From the NCBI GenBank assembly GCA_031395645.1, contig JANNJM010000088.1, positions 1 to 64,000 on the forward strand: 64,000 bases of DNA, read 5' to 3'. Source of the stretch: SHZI01 sp031395645 (lineage in GTDB: Bacteria > Pseudomonadota > Gammaproteobacteria > Steroidobacterales > GCA-2729495). The stretch's first letter is position 1; every line of letters begins with the position of its first letter. Below are positions 24,540 through 33,907 of this stretch, piece by piece. Under the pieces are notes generated by a model. The model saw nothing but the letters and a program-made list of their open reading frames with translations, did no database searches and was not told the origin of the DNA. A program made the translations under genes and the position numbers.

Positions 24540-25997
24540 ATGTCAAGCCCCAAGGTCATATTGATCGAGTTCAACGAGCTTTGTCCGCCACTGCTAAACA
24601 AGTGGATGGATCAGGGCCTGCTGCCGAATTTCCGGCGCTTTGCATCACAGTCCCAGGTGTTCGTGACCGAGGCTGATGAACCCGAGGGCCTCAGCCTGAA
24701 CCCCTGGATCCAGTGGTATTCACTTCACACCGGGCTTCCCTATTCGTTGCACGGCGTCTTCCGGCTCACGGATGGATTGCGGAAGCAGGATGACGACATT
24801 TGGTCGGTGTTGTCCGACGCAGGGGTATCAGTCGGCAATATGTCGAGCATGAATGCCCGCTGGTCCACCAGGCGAGCCGGCTTCTATGTACCGGACCCCT
24901 GGTGCGGGGAAGAACCCCCGCATCCGCAGGAGTTGGGCCCGTATCACAAGTTCGTTTCGTCCCAGGTTCAGCAACACAGCTCCGGAGAAGGGTCGCGACT
25001 TGGGGAAGCAACCGGTTTCCTGATGTTCATGGCGACGCATGGTCTGCGCCTGCGAACGGCGTGGGCAGTGGTTCGGCAATTGATGAGTGAAGTCACTTCG
25101 CGCGGCCGTTCGTCATGGCGGCGGGCTTCCTTGCTGGATTTGTTCCAGTTCGACGTTTTTAGTCACTATCTGCGTCGGCATCGCTCGCAGTTCGTCACGT
25201 TCTTTGTGAACAGCACAGCACATTACCAGCACTGCTACTGGCGGCATATGGAGCCTGAGCAGTTCGTCGTGCAGCCCGCGCCGGAGGATCTGGAGCAGTA
25301 CAAAGATGCAATCTTGTTCGGGTACCAAAAGATGGATGCGCTGCTCGAGGATTTCTTCAAGCTGGAAGAAGATGGCTATACGTTGATTCTTAGTACTGCC
25401 CTGAGTCAGCAACCGTACCTTGCAGCGGAAGACCGCGGCGGCCAGCTCTACTATCGACCACACGATTTCGCGGGGTTTCTTGCGGCTCAGGGGATTGCAT
25501 ACGCGAAACTCGAGCCCGTGATGGCGCAACAGTACGTCCTGCGTTTCGCCGATCGTAGCGCTACCGAGAAAGCAGCCGGTCAGCTACGCGGATTCGAATG
25601 GAACGGCGCTCAGGTAATCGAGGTGGCCGACTCAGGGGAGTGCACTTTGACCGTCGGCAACTGGCTGCATGGCCCGATCCCGGAAGATGCAGTCATGGTG
25701 CGCCAGCCAGAGGGTACGACTGTAAAGTTTTACGATGTCTTCTATCTCATGGACGCCATGAAGAGTGGGCGGCACCACCGCGAGGGTGTTCTGTGGATCA
25801 AGACTGGGGAGCATGCAGTCCACTCCCGCAACGTTTCCATACTCGACATCTTTCCGACTGTCCTGGCACTGCTGGGCGTGAGCGTACCGGAACGGCATCG
25901 AGGACCGAAGCAAAGCCTGCTGGCGATGGGGAAATCCGATGGCTCGCGATTGCAGCAGTCTTTAGGCTTGCAGGTATCAGCGGCCCGGAACGCCTGA
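24540..25997 (+). CDS. Alkaline-phosphatase-superfamily (phosphodiesterase-like) protein
   Basis: The 485-residue protein begins MSSPKVILIEFNELCPPLLNKW, the first strand of the phosphodiesterase/phosphatase fold, with LNPWIQWYSLHTGLPYSLHGVF in the nucleophile region and LDIFPTVLALLGV near the C-terminus, typical of this superfamily. The expected metal-site DHG is not obvious, so activity is uncertain. An in-frame ATG at 24468 would add 24 residues but sits directly against its GGGGGG. Homologues are often found in exopolysaccharide loci; no such genes are seen here. The gene stops 5 bp from the convergent ilvC. Confidence 0.65.
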   Translation: MSSPKVILIEFNELCPPLLNKWMDQGLLPNFRRFASQSQVFVTEADEPEGLSLNPWIQWYSLHTGLPYSLHGVFRLTDGLRKQDDDIWSVLSDAGVSVGNMSSMNARWSTRRAGFYVPDPWCGEEPPHPQELGPYHKFVSSQVQQHSSGEGSRLGEATGFLMFMATHGLRLRTAWAVVRQLMSEVTSRGRSSWRRASLLDLFQFDVFSHYLRRHRSQFVTFFVNSTAHYQHCYWRHMEPEQFVVQPAPEDLEQYKDAILFGYQKMDALLEDFFKLEEDGYTLILSTALSQQPYLAAEDRGGQLYYRPHDFAGFLAAQGIAYAKLEPVMAQQYVLRFADRSATEKAAGQLRGFEWNGAQVIEVADSGECTLTVGNWLHGPIPEDAVMVRQPEGTTVKFYDVFYLMDAMKSGRHHREGVLWIKTGEHAVHSRNVSILDIFPTVLALLGVSVPERHRGPKQSLLAMGKSDGSRLQQSLGLQVSAARNA

Positions 25998-26002
25998 CTG
26001 CC

Positions 26003-27019
26003 CTAGTTGCGGCTCTTATCCACGATCTTGTTGGCCGCAATCCAGGGCATCATCCCGCGAAGAGTCGCTCCGACTGTCTCGATCTGGTGCGCCGCGTTTG
26101 CAGCGCGGGCCTTGGTCATTTCCGGATAACCGGCCGCGCCTTCGGCAATGAAGCGCTTCGCGTAGGAGCCGTTCTGGATATTCGTCAGCGCCTCGCGCAT
26201 GGCCCTGCGTGACTCCTGGTTGATGATCTTCGGTCCCGTTACGTACTCACCGAACTCTGCGTTGTTGGAGATGGAGTAATTCATATCGGCGATGCCGCCC
26301 TGGTACATCAGGTCGACGATCAGCTTGAGTTCGTGCAGACATTCGAAGTAGGCCATCTCGGCAGGGTAGCCCGCCTCTACCAGGGTCTCGAAGCTCGCTT
26401 TCACGAGTTCCACGCAGCCACCACAGAGCACCGACTGCTCGCCGAACAGATCAGTCTCGCACTCATCCTTGAAGTTGGTGCCGATGATGCCGGTGCGCCC
26501 GCCACCAATGGCTGAGGCATAGGACAAGGCGGTGGCGAGTGCGTTGCCGGAGGCATCCTTGGCGACAGCCACGAGGTCCGGGATGCCGCGTCCGGCCTGA
26601 AACTCGGAACGAACAGTGTGCCCGGGCGCCTTGGGCGCAATCATGATCACGTCAAGATCGGCACGCGGCCTGATGGTCTCGAAATGGATCGAGAAGCCAT
26701 GCGCGAAGGCCAGTGTGGCCCCCTTGCGTATATTGGGCTCGATTTCGTTGGTGTAGAGCTGGGCCTGGAACTCATCCGGCGTGAGCACCATGACAACGTC
26801 GGCAGACTTCACGGCGGCCGGCACATCAGCGACCTTCAGGCCATGGGCCTCGGCCTTGCGACGGGAAGCCGAACCTGGCTTGAGACCGACCGTCACATCT
26901 ACCCCGGAATCCTGCAGATTGCAGGCGTGGGCATGGCCCTGGGAGCCGTAGCCGATGATCGCGACCTTGCGGCTGCGGATGATCGCGACGTCGCAATCCT
27001 TGTCGTAGTAAACCTTCAT
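26003..27019 (-). CDS. ilvC: Ketol-acid reductoisomerase (NADP+)
   Basis: The ATG at 27019 gives the family-standard 338 residues of a class I enzyme. The NADP loop GYGSQGHAHACNL is at about residue 24. Metal-binding acids are in DLFGEQSVLCGG and ECLHELKLIVDLMY, and SNNAEFGEYV contributes the substrate site. It converts 2-acetolactate and 2-aceto-2-hydroxybutyrate in valine and isoleucine synthesis. The gene is divergent from ilvY, as in enterobacteria, and so is probably IlvY-activated by its own substrates. Confidence 0.97.
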   Translation of the reverse strand: MKVYYDKDCDVAIIRSRKVAIIGYGSQGHAHACNLQDSGVDVTVGLKPGSASRRKAEAHGLKVADVPAAVKSADVVMVLTPDEFQAQLYTNEIEPNIRKGATLAFAHGFSIHFETIRPRADLDVIMIAPKAPGHTVRSEFQAGRGIPDLVAVAKDASGNALATALSYASAIGGGRTGIIGTNFKDECETDLFGEQSVLCGGCVELVKASFETLVEAGYPAEMAYFECLHELKLIVDLMYQGGIADMNYSISNNAEFGEYVTGPKIINQESRRAMREALTNIQNGSYAKRFIAEGAAGYPEMTKARAANAAHQIETVGATLRGMMPWIAANKIVDKSRN

Positions 27020-27100
27020 GGCACTGGCCTCTGGCGGGACGACCGCCTGGTTTGGGAAAAAAGGAAGAATTCGGGGAGGGCACTCTACCTTCCGGAAGAC

Positions 27101-27126
27101 ATTGCGTAAAACGCTATATTCGCAAT
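27101..27126. promoter_or_regulatory. Candidate IlvY operator between ilvC and ilvY
   Basis: Perfect 6-bp arms ATTGCG and CGCAAT lie 14 bp apart in the 138-bp divergent gap, in an AT-richer patch with the general form of a LysR-family site. The location suits joint control of ilvC activation and ilvY autoregulation. Confidence 0.45.
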
Positions 27127-27157
27127 GCCATATGCCGTTTTGTGCAAGACTAACGGC

Positions 27158-28072
27158 ATGGACCTGCGCCAGCTCCGCCAGTTCGTGATGCTTGCCGAAA
27201 CGCGGCACTTTGGTCGTGCCAGCGCGGCAAGTCACATCAGCCCCTCCGCCCTGAGCCGCAGCATCCGCCAGCTCGAGACGGAGCTCGGCGTCATGTTGTT
27301 CAACCGGGACAACCGTTCCGTTGCGCTGACGGCTCCGGGCGAGACCCTGCTCGGCTGGGCCCGCGAAGCCCTGACCGGCTGGGACGTCGTCCGCGACACG
27401 CTACGCGAGCAGTCCGGCGAGCCGCAGGGCGAAGTAAGCCTCTATTGCTCGGTGACCGCGAGCTACAGCTTTTTGTTCGTCCTGCTCAGCCAGCTGCGCC
27501 GTGATTACCCGCGCATCGAACTGAAGCTGCACACGGGCGACCCGGAGCACGCCATTGCCAGGGTGATGAACGGCAGTGAGGACATCGCCATCGGTGCTCG
27601 GCCGGACGCTCTCCCGGCGGGTGTGGCCTTCAAGCCGATCGCCCGCTCGCCACTCGTGTTCATAGCGCCCACCCAGCATCCACGCCTGCGGGCCCTCTCC
27701 CGCCGCCAGCCTGACCCCACGGAGTGGGCGGCCACGCCCATGATTCTTTCCGAGACCGGCTTGTCGCGGCAAAGAGCAGATCGCTGGTTCCGTGCGCTCG
27801 GCATTCGCGCCAGCATTTATGCCCAGGTCGCCGGCAACGAGGCCATCGTCAGCATGGTCAGCCTGGGATTTGGCGTCGGAGTGGTGCCGCAAATCGTGCT
27901 CGACAACAGCCCGCTCGCCGGACGGGTCACCGTGTTGAAGGTACGGCCGGCGCTCGCGCCCTACGATGTGGGTTTGTTCACGCTGGAAAAGAAGTTGCGC
28001 AGCCCCTTGATCGGGGCTTTCTGGGCGCAGCCAGTGGCCTTAAGCCAGGCTCAGGGAAATCTGCCGTCCTGA
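27158..28072 (+). CDS. ilvY: LysR-family activator IlvY
   Basis: The ATG at 27158 gives 304 residues starting MDLRQLRQFVMLAETRHFGRAS, the standard LysR N-terminus, with the winged-helix recognition segment HISPSALSRSIRQLETELGVMLF. The effector domain follows, with the VSLYCSVTASYSFLFVLLSQLRRDYP segment typical of IlvY. Divergence from ilvC supports the name. Its 3' end overlaps the convergent sohB by 22 bp. Confidence 0.93.
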   Translation: MDLRQLRQFVMLAETRHFGRASAASHISPSALSRSIRQLETELGVMLFNRDNRSVALTAPGETLLGWAREALTGWDVVRDTLREQSGEPQGEVSLYCSVTASYSFLFVLLSQLRRDYPRIELKLHTGDPEHAIARVMNGSEDIAIGARPDALPAGVAFKPIARSPLVFIAPTQHPRLRALSRRQPDPTEWAATPMILSETGLSRQRADRWFRALGIRASIYAQVAGNEAIVSMVSLGFGVGVVPQIVLDNSPLAGRVTVLKVRPALAPYDVGLFTLEKKLRSPLIGAFWAQPVALSQAQGNLPS

Positions 28073-29088
28073 TCGCGCTGGGACATCCAGGCCGCGGCTT
28101 CGTCTGCACCCGACCGCATCGTAGCCAGAATGCGCTGTTGCAGCGTCGGCCGGGCCCTGAAGGTGACCTTGTAGAGATTGGCGGATTCAGCGGAGCGCTG
28201 CAGATAATCATCGCTGGTTTCGATGGCGTCCACGAGCTTCAGTTCCAAAGCACGGGTGCCGTACCAGTGCTCGCCGGTCGCGACGGCCTCGATGTCCAGA
28301 GATGGCCGGTGCGTCGACACGACTTCCTTGAACAGGCCATGCACTTCCTCCAGCTCCTCGCGGAGCTTGGCACGGTCCGCATCGGTGTTTTCCCCAAACA
28401 TCGTGACGGTACGCTTGTACCGACCGGCGGTGATCTGTTCGAAGTCCACGCCACGTGACTCGAGCAGGCGATGGAAGTTCGGCACCTGGGCAATGACGCC
28501 GATCGAGCCAATAACCGCAAACGGCGCAGCGATGATCCGGTTGGCGACACAAGCCATCAGATAGCCACCGCTGGCCGCGCCTTTGTCGACGATGGCTGTG
28601 AGAGGGATCTCCCTGTCACGCAGACGCTGAAGCTGGGAGGCGGCAAGACCGTGTTCATGGACGGCGCCACCGAAGTTCTCGAGACATAAAACGACTTCGT
28701 CTGTCTTGGCCGCCACGCCGAGAACCGCACTGATTTCCTCGCGCAGCGCCGGGACTGCCGTGGCCCGGATGTCTCCCTTGAATTCCAGAACAAAGACGCG
28801 GCGACGGGCCACTGCGCTGTCGGCGTGCTCTTCCAGCTTCCGCTGCTTCTTCTCCTGCTTCAGTTCCTTCTTTCGCTCCGCCTTGCCGAGCACGGCGTGG
28901 CGCAGCTGCAGGCGCAGATCACGGTATTTGTCATTGAGTTTCTCGATCTTGAGCCCGCCGGCCGGTGACTCCTTGCGCGAGAGCCCTACCGAGAGAATGA
29001 CGATGGCGGCTACCGCGGCCACGACGGTGATCGCCTTGGCCAGAAAGAGGCCGTAATCGAGAAGGAACTGGATCATCTCCCCGGTCAA
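28051..29088 (-). CDS. sohB: Inner-membrane peptidase SohB (S49 family)
   Basis: The 345-residue protein has an N-terminal membrane helix (AITVVAAVAAIVILSVGL), a lysine/glutamate-rich linker (residues about 60-95), and the S49 domain. The catalytic dyad is S173 in DKGAASGGYLMA and K225 in GRYKRTVTMFGENT. It degrades peptides or membrane proteins at the periplasmic face. Its ATG overlaps the lipA stop by 4 bp, so lipA and sohB form an operon. Confidence 0.95.
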   Translation of the reverse strand: MTGEMIQFLLDYGLFLAKAITVVAAVAAIVILSVGLSRKESPAGGLKIEKLNDKYRDLRLQLRHAVLGKAERKKELKQEKKQRKLEEHADSAVARRRVFVLEFKGDIRATAVPALREEISAVLGVAAKTDEVVLCLENFGGAVHEHGLAASQLQRLRDREIPLTAIVDKGAASGGYLMACVANRIIAAPFAVIGSIGVIAQVPNFHRLLESRGVDFEQITAGRYKRTVTMFGENTDADRAKLREELEEVHGLFKEVVSTHRPSLDIEAVATGEHWYGTRALELKLVDAIETSDDYLQRSAESANLYKVTFRARPTLQQRILATMRSGADEAAAWMSQRDQDGRFP

Positions 29089-30098
29089 CCAGTCCCGAGG
29101 CCGACGTTATTGCCTTCGAGCGCTCGTTCGGCCCGGTAACTCGATCGAACGAGGGGGCCCGCGACCACTTCCAGAAAGCCCTTTTCGAGACCGCGCTGCC
29201 GGTAGGAAGCGAATGCATCGGGGTGTATGTACTCCCGGACGGGCAGGTGATTCGACGTCGGGCGTAGGTACTGGCCAAGAGTCAGCAGGCCAACGCCAGC
29301 GCAGCGCAGGTCATCCATGGCTTGGGCCACCTCTTCGGGGCGCTCGCCAAGACCGAGCATGAGGCTACTCTTGACCAGTACCTTGCCCATCACTGACCCC
29401 GATGCACGCGCCATTGAACTGGCATGCGCCAGCACACTGAGTGACTGTTCGTACCCGGCGCGCGGGTCGCGCACCTCGGGCTGGAGGCGGCGGACTGTTT
29501 CAAGGTTGTGGGCGAACACACCGATACCTGAACTGACGACCGTGGCCACAGCGGCGAGATTGCCGGCGAAATCAGGCGTGAGGGCCTCGACTGCGGTGGC
29601 GGGATTGCGGTCCCGGATGGCGCGCACACAATCGGCGTAGTGCCCCGCTCCACCGTCCGGCAGGTCGTCCCGGTCGACGGAGGTCAGGACGACGTATTTT
29701 AGTCCCATTGTTTCTACGGAGCGCGCGGCGTTGGCGGGCTCCTCGGCGTCGAGCCAGCCCCGCGGATTGCCGGTATCGACCGCACAAAACCGGCAGGCCC
29801 GTGTGCACACGTGCCCCATGAGCATGATCGTCGCGGTCCCGGCGTTCCAGCATTCGCCGATGTTCGGGCACATCGACTCTTCGCAGACAGTCGCCAGACG
29901 GTGCTCACGCACCGTGCGCTGCACGTCGGCAAAGCGTCCGCCGGAGGTGAGCCGGACCCGCAACCAGTCAGGCTTGCGGCCGACATCGGCTGGGGGGCTG
30001 GTTGCCCGCTGCTTGACGCCGTTACGGATGGCAGTAAATCCGGCGGTGGTGGTGTACTTCGCACCGCTTTCGATAGGAATACCCTTGAAGGAGCTCAT
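29085..30098 (-). CDS. lipA: Lipoyl synthase
   Basis: From the ATG at 30098 the product has 337 residues. The auxiliary [4Fe-4S] cysteines are in EESMCPNIGECWN, the radical-SAM triad is CTRACRFC, and the C-terminal RSSY motif is present (VRSSYRAE). It inserts two sulfurs into octanoyl groups on lipoyl domains. lipB is not adjacent. The longer 363-residue frame starts inside a terminator-like hairpin and is rejected. Confidence 0.97.
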   Translation of the reverse strand: MSSFKGIPIESGAKYTTTAGFTAIRNGVKQRATSPPADVGRKPDWLRVRLTSGGRFADVQRTVREHRLATVCEESMCPNIGECWNAGTATIMLMGHVCTRACRFCAVDTGNPRGWLDAEEPANAARSVETMGLKYVVLTSVDRDDLPDGGAGHYADCVRAIRDRNPATAVEALTPDFAGNLAAVATVVSSGIGVFAHNLETVRRLQPEVRDPRAGYEQSLSVLAHASSMARASGSVMGKVLVKSSLMLGLGERPEEVAQAMDDLRCAGVGLLTLGQYLRPTSNHLPVREYIHPDAFASYRQRGLEKGFLEVVAGPLVRSSYRAERALEGNNVGLGTG

Positions 30099-30156
30099 CA
30101 CAACATTCTCGCACGGGCCGGGGGTCTCCCGGCACGTGGCAGCCAATCCTGGGCAC

Positions 30157-30185
30157 AAAAAAAAGGCCCGGCGCAAGGCCGGGCC
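30157..30185 (-). terminator. Rho-independent terminator
   Basis: The stem GGCCCGGC/GCCGGGCC (30165-30185) is followed on the minus strand by eight T residues (30157-30164). It ends the small gene at 30234-30431 and separates it from lipA. Confidence 0.85.
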
Positions 30186-30233
30186 AATACAGGGGGAAGC
30201 AAGAATTCAATCCACCACGATCGAGTCAGACAC

Positions 30234-30431
30234 CTAGTGAACCCGTGACCAGTTGAGGAGCTCCACTTCGTCCTCGTAGCGCTGGAAATTCTGGGCGAGC
30301 AATGACTCGATCTCCCGTGGCTCCAGCACCTGATCCACGGCATGGTTCAACTCCACCACGCCGCTGTATTCATCCGCGAACCCCGGCTCCTCCGAGCGCA
30401 GCAGGAAGCGGGTGTAGTACTTCGCGCGCAT
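30234..30431 (-). CDS. Small hypothetical acidic protein
   Basis: The 65-residue product (MRAKYYTRFLLRSEEPGFADEYSG...) has no recognised domain or membrane segment. A strong terminator follows it, which supports real transcription. The ribosome-binding site is weak. A 7-bp-arm palindrome (TTCTGTG/CACAGAA, 30463-30484) lies upstream. Confidence 0.55.
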   Translation of the reverse strand: MRAKYYTRFLLRSEEPGFADEYSGVVELNHAVDQVLEPREIESLLAQNFQRYEDEVELLNWSRVH

Positions 30432-30490
30432 GGCCTGAACGGTAAGTAAAAGCCGCCGGAGTTTCTGTGAACAACTCCACAGAATTGGCG

Positions 30491-31417
30491 TCAGTCAGGG
30501 CGGATGCCTGCATTGCGCCACCAGTGTGCGATGGCCTGGCCTGTGGCCGCATTCACGAAGTAGCCATAGCACCTGTGAACGTTTAGCCCCTCGGCGTCCC
30601 GGTAGGGATTCAGCAGATCCGTGCGATCACTGATACCGGCCACGAGTGCCAGGCGTTGCATTTCGGCAAAGTCCATCGCGAAACGGTGACCCAGCGCGGT
30701 CAGGTCGCCAACCGCAGCCAGGTTTTGCCAGCGCGAAATGCCCCTCGGGTAGCGGGCAGCGCCGTCGGCCCTGGCACCTAACAGCCGGCTCTGGATGTAG
30801 CTGGTGCCCAGGGGACTGCCGAGAGTCAGAAACAGATCGATCGCACCGCCCTCGCCCCGGAGACTCCAGAGGGTGTCCCACGCGATAATCGAGCCGAAGC
30901 TGTGCGCCATCAGCAGTACACGTTCTCCCGCGGCCCAGGATCGCAGCAGCTCGCTGCGCAGGATTTCGCGGATCCGGTCACCGACGCCGTCAACGTTCCG
31001 AAAGTAGCGCTCAGACTCCGCCATGTTGATCCGGGTCTCCCCGGCAGCAAGCCAGCCGATCAGTCCCGGATACCGGTCACCGAAGCGGTGGGCCAGGTAG
31101 TTGATCCGGCTCCTGAGGCCAAACACCTCGCGGATACTGTCCTTCCCGGGTGAAGCGTCTGCGAGGAGCGCGGCTATTCCGGACTCGTCGGGCCGTGCAT
31201 CGCGGTATTGGGGATAAAACAGGTGACCCCACAACACCAGACGCACGGATTCCGAAGCGGCAGCAAGCCCGGCAGCGACCTCCGGGTCAGCGCGCCTGAC
31301 GCCCTCAAGCAGGCAGCGCCACAGCATTGCGCGGTGAACGGCCGGCGACGGCTTGGCACGCACGCCTGGCACGTACAAGATACGAGGTATCTGTTGGGAT
31401 CCTGAGCTGGATGGCAT
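30491..31417 (-). CDS. Alpha/beta hydrolase-fold protein, uncharacterised
   Basis: The 308-residue product (ATG at 31417) begins with a first strand RILYVPGVRAKP and has a nucleophile elbow LLMAHSFGSIIAWDTL (serine in H-S-F-G-S). LFLTLGSPLG follows, as in lipase-like proteins that act on large substrates. The start lies only 13 bp from the divergent gloA ATG, leaving little room for promoters. No signal peptide; substrate unknown. Confidence 0.65.
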   Translation of the reverse strand: MPSSSGSQQIPRILYVPGVRAKPSPAVHRAMLWRCLLEGVRRADPEVAAGLAAASESVRLVLWGHLFYPQYRDARPDESGIAALLADASPGKDSIREVFGLRSRINYLAHRFGDRYPGLIGWLAAGETRINMAESERYFRNVDGVGDRIREILRSELLRSWAAGERVLLMAHSFGSIIAWDTLWSLRGEGGAIDLFLTLGSPLGTSYIQSRLLGARADGAARYPRGISRWQNLAAVGDLTALGHRFAMDFAEMQRLALVAGISDRTDLLNPYRDAEGLNVHRCYGYFVNAATGQAIAHWWRNAGIRPD

Positions 31418-31430
31418 CGGCGGTATTCTA

Positions 31431-31850
31431 ATGAAGTACCTGCACACCATGGTGCGTGTGTCCAACCTGGACGCCTCGCTCGACTTCTACTGCAACCAGC
31501 TTGGCCTGCGGGAACTTAAGCGGAGCGAGAATGAGCGTGGCCGATTCACGTTGGTATTTCTGGCGGCGCCGGGCGACGAAGGCTCGTGCGTGGAACTCAC
31601 CTTCAACTGGGACCCGGAGGTCTACGCGCCCGGCAGGAACTTCGGGCATCTGGCCTACCAGGTTGACGACATTTACGCCGTCTGCAGCCGCCTCAAGGAT
31701 GCTGGCGTGACGATCAACCGCCCACCGCGCGACGGCCACATGGCCTTCGTCCGGTCTCCCGATGGGATTTCGATAGAGCTCCTGCAGAAGGGTAATTCGT
31801 TGCCGCCGCGCGACCCGTGGATGTCGCTGTCAAATATCGGCACCTGGTAG
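31431..31850 (+). CDS. gloA: Lactoylglutathione lyase (glyoxalase I)
   Basis: The ATG at 31431 gives a 139-residue VOC protein. The four metal ligands of glyoxalase I are recognisable: H5 (KYLHTM), E55 (VELTFNW), H73 (FGHLAYQVDDIY) and E116 (SIELLQ). It isomerises the methylglyoxal-glutathione hemithioacetal to S-lactoylglutathione. The short length suggests the Ni/Co-type bacterial enzyme. An upstream extension of the frame overlaps the divergent hydrolase and is not favoured. Confidence 0.9.
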   Translation: MKYLHTMVRVSNLDASLDFYCNQLGLRELKRSENERGRFTLVFLAAPGDEGSCVELTFNWDPEVYAPGRNFGHLAYQVDDIYAVCSRLKDAGVTINRPPRDGHMAFVRSPDGISIELLQKGNSLPPRDPWMSLSNIGTW

Positions 31851-31905
31851 CTTCAGCGGCCCGAATTGCTCGATCAGGTGAACCGGACAGGGCAGGAACG
31901 CCGGT

Positions 31906-33180
31906 TCAGGCGTTCGACTGGAGCCGCTTGGCGCGGAAGCGGCCCGTCTGGATATACGCGTTCTTCGACTCCTTGACCACGACCCGGTTACGCCCTTCTT
32001 CCTTTGCCTGATAGAGCGCCTCGTCAGCCAGCTGGATCGCCCCAGCGAGGCTCCGCTCATTGCCTGGACTGACGATCGCAACGCCAACGCTTACCGTGAG
32101 CCATGGACCGGTTGTGGACTCGGCATGGGGAATCCTTTCCTCCTCGACACTGCGCCGCAGTGTTTCGGGGATTTCTCCAACCAGATCCTGGGCGGAGCCG
32201 TAGAGCACCAGTGCGAACTCCTCGCCGCCGAACCTCGCAGCAAAGTCGAGGGGCCTCTGGGCGCACGTGGCGATGACCTGGGCAACATGCTTCAGCGCAT
32301 CGTCACCGGCCTGGTGACCGTACAGATCGTTAAACGCCTTGAAGTGGTCGATGTCGACAAGCAAAAGGGTAAGTTGACTCTGATCGCGGCGGGACTGGCG
32401 CCAGAGCTTCTCCACGTCCTTGTCGTAGCGACGACGGTTGTAGAGCCCGGTCAGGCCGTCGCGCTCTGCCAGGTCGTTGAGCATGCGGGATTCGAGAAAT
32501 GCCTGACGTACGGCACGCTCGAACTGGAAGCAGCAATACGCGCCGATGACGTTCACCGCAAGCAGCGTCACACCAGAATATGCCAACTCCTCCAGCGGAA
32601 ATTGCCAGTTCAGCATGCCCCAGGAATAGGCAGCCGAAATCGTTATGGCAATCGCGCCCGCGTGCCAGAAATGCAGGCCGAGGACGAGCCAGACCAGGAA
32701 AATCCACGCGACCTCGGCTCCAAACGCATAGGCTGCACCGTGCAGGCTGGCGCGAATCGTAAGCGAGGTACAGAGAAGGCCAACCCAGAGTGCCGTCAGG
32801 GCGAGCAGTGTCTGGTAGGCGCCATGAGAACCTTCCTTGTAGGAACACACCAGGGCCGCCATCAGAGTGGGCAACACCACTCCAAGCATGAAGGCGGCGG
32901 TCTGCCACGAAAGGCTTTCCCGCATCACGGCAACGATCAGCGTCAGAAAGATGATGCCTGCGCCGATCATGAGGATCGGACGCGTCTTGGGGTAGTTGCT
33001 TTCGGCGTATACCCGACGAAACTCGCCCTCGACGAACTGACTGAAGCGCAGCCGGAACGTTCCAGGCCGACGCTCGATCACCAGCGACGTCAAGTGTCTA
33101 TGCACATCGAGATTCAAGACCGTCGCGCCTCCAATAATCAACACAGGCTTGCCGTAGCGCAGGTGCGCGCCGTCCTGCAC
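31906..33180 (-). CDS. Membrane diguanylate cyclase (GGDEF)
   Basis: The 424-residue protein has about six membrane helices between residues 65 and 225, then a coiled linker and a GGDEF domain (DGLTGLYNRRRYDKDV at its start, active-site GGEEF, LLLVDIDHFKAFNDLYGH). GGEEF is an active variant, so it should make cyclic di-GMP. No RxxD inhibitory site is obvious at the usual position. The sensory part is a membrane-embedded MASE-like region with no known ligand. Confidence 0.92.
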   Translation of the reverse strand: MQDGAHLRYGKPVLIIGGATVLNLDVHRHLTSLVIERRPGTFRLRFSQFVEGEFRRVYAESNYPKTRPILMIGAGIIFLTLIVAVMRESLSWQTAAFMLGVVLPTLMAALVCSYKEGSHGAYQTLLALTALWVGLLCTSLTIRASLHGAAYAFGAEVAWIFLVWLVLGLHFWHAGAIAITISAAYSWGMLNWQFPLEELAYSGVTLLAVNVIGAYCCFQFERAVRQAFLESRMLNDLAERDGLTGLYNRRRYDKDVEKLWRQSRRDQSQLTLLLVDIDHFKAFNDLYGHQAGDDALKHVAQVIATCAQRPLDFAARFGGEEFALVLYGSAQDLVGEIPETLRRSVEEERIPHAESTTGPWLTVSVGVAIVSPGNERSLAGAIQLADEALYQAKEEGRNRVVVKESKNAYIQTGRFRAKRLQSNA

Positions 33181-33323
33181 GAGAACGTGCCCAAACCTGC
33201 GCGTGCAGACGACGTTACTGGCTGCTCCCCCTTCGAGCTGAGCAGCAGGTCACATTTCGCTTCCCGGGGCCGGAAGTCGTTAGGATAGGCAGAGATGTCA
33301 GTCCCACACCGTGCATCGCTCCG

Positions 33324-33905
33324 ATGAGCCGCGCCGCCAGTTTCGTCGGTGCTGCCGGCGTTCTGCTGATCGGGGGTATGGCACTGATGCAGGCGCGCCC
33401 GCCCCCGGCCCGGAACACAGATTCGCCAAATACCGCTGCGAGACAGCCCTGCACGCTGCAGCCGGACGGCTTCCTCCGGGTACGCTTTTTCGGGGCCCTG
33501 AATCTGACAGCCGACTGGTCGGGAGCAGAGCTGCTTTGCGATGGCATGCGGCGACCCGACGGGGCGGGCGTGCGCCTGTTTTTCGCGAAAGTACAACCCG
33601 GTGGCAACCGGCTTTCCGTGCTCATCGGCATCGATGGGCCGTCAGAAACCTCGACAGGTACCGAGCGAGCGGCCAATGTGACCGTCATAGATGAAAGTCA
33701 GAGCCGTTTTTTTAGCACCGGCGGCCCCGGCCGCTGCTGGGCCACGATCAACTCCGCCACGGCGCTACCCCGGACACATGGCCGTCCTGCCGGCCAGCGG
33801 ATCGCTGGTCTGGTCTACTGCGTGGGCGCCCTGCCCGCCGTTGGAGACCGGTCATCGCTCACACTGAGCGAGCTGCACTTTGCGGGGCGAGTTACCGGTA
33901 GTTGA
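33324..33905 (+). CDS. Hypothetical exported protein
   Basis: The 193-residue protein begins with an N-terminal hydrophobic signal or anchor (AASFVGAAGVLLIGGMALM). The rest is soluble with at least four cysteines (PCTLQPDG, ELLCDG, GRCWAT, VYCVGA) that could form disulfides in the periplasm. It ends 2 bp before a convergent gene. No recognised family. Confidence 0.6.
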   Translation: MSRAASFVGAAGVLLIGGMALMQARPPPARNTDSPNTAARQPCTLQPDGFLRVRFFGALNLTADWSGAELLCDGMRRPDGAGVRLFFAKVQPGGNRLSVLIGIDGPSETSTGTERAANVTVIDESQSRFFSTGGPGRCWATINSATALPRTHGRPAGQRIAGLVYCVGALPAVGDRSSLTLSELHFAGRVTGS

Positions 33906-33907
33906 GC

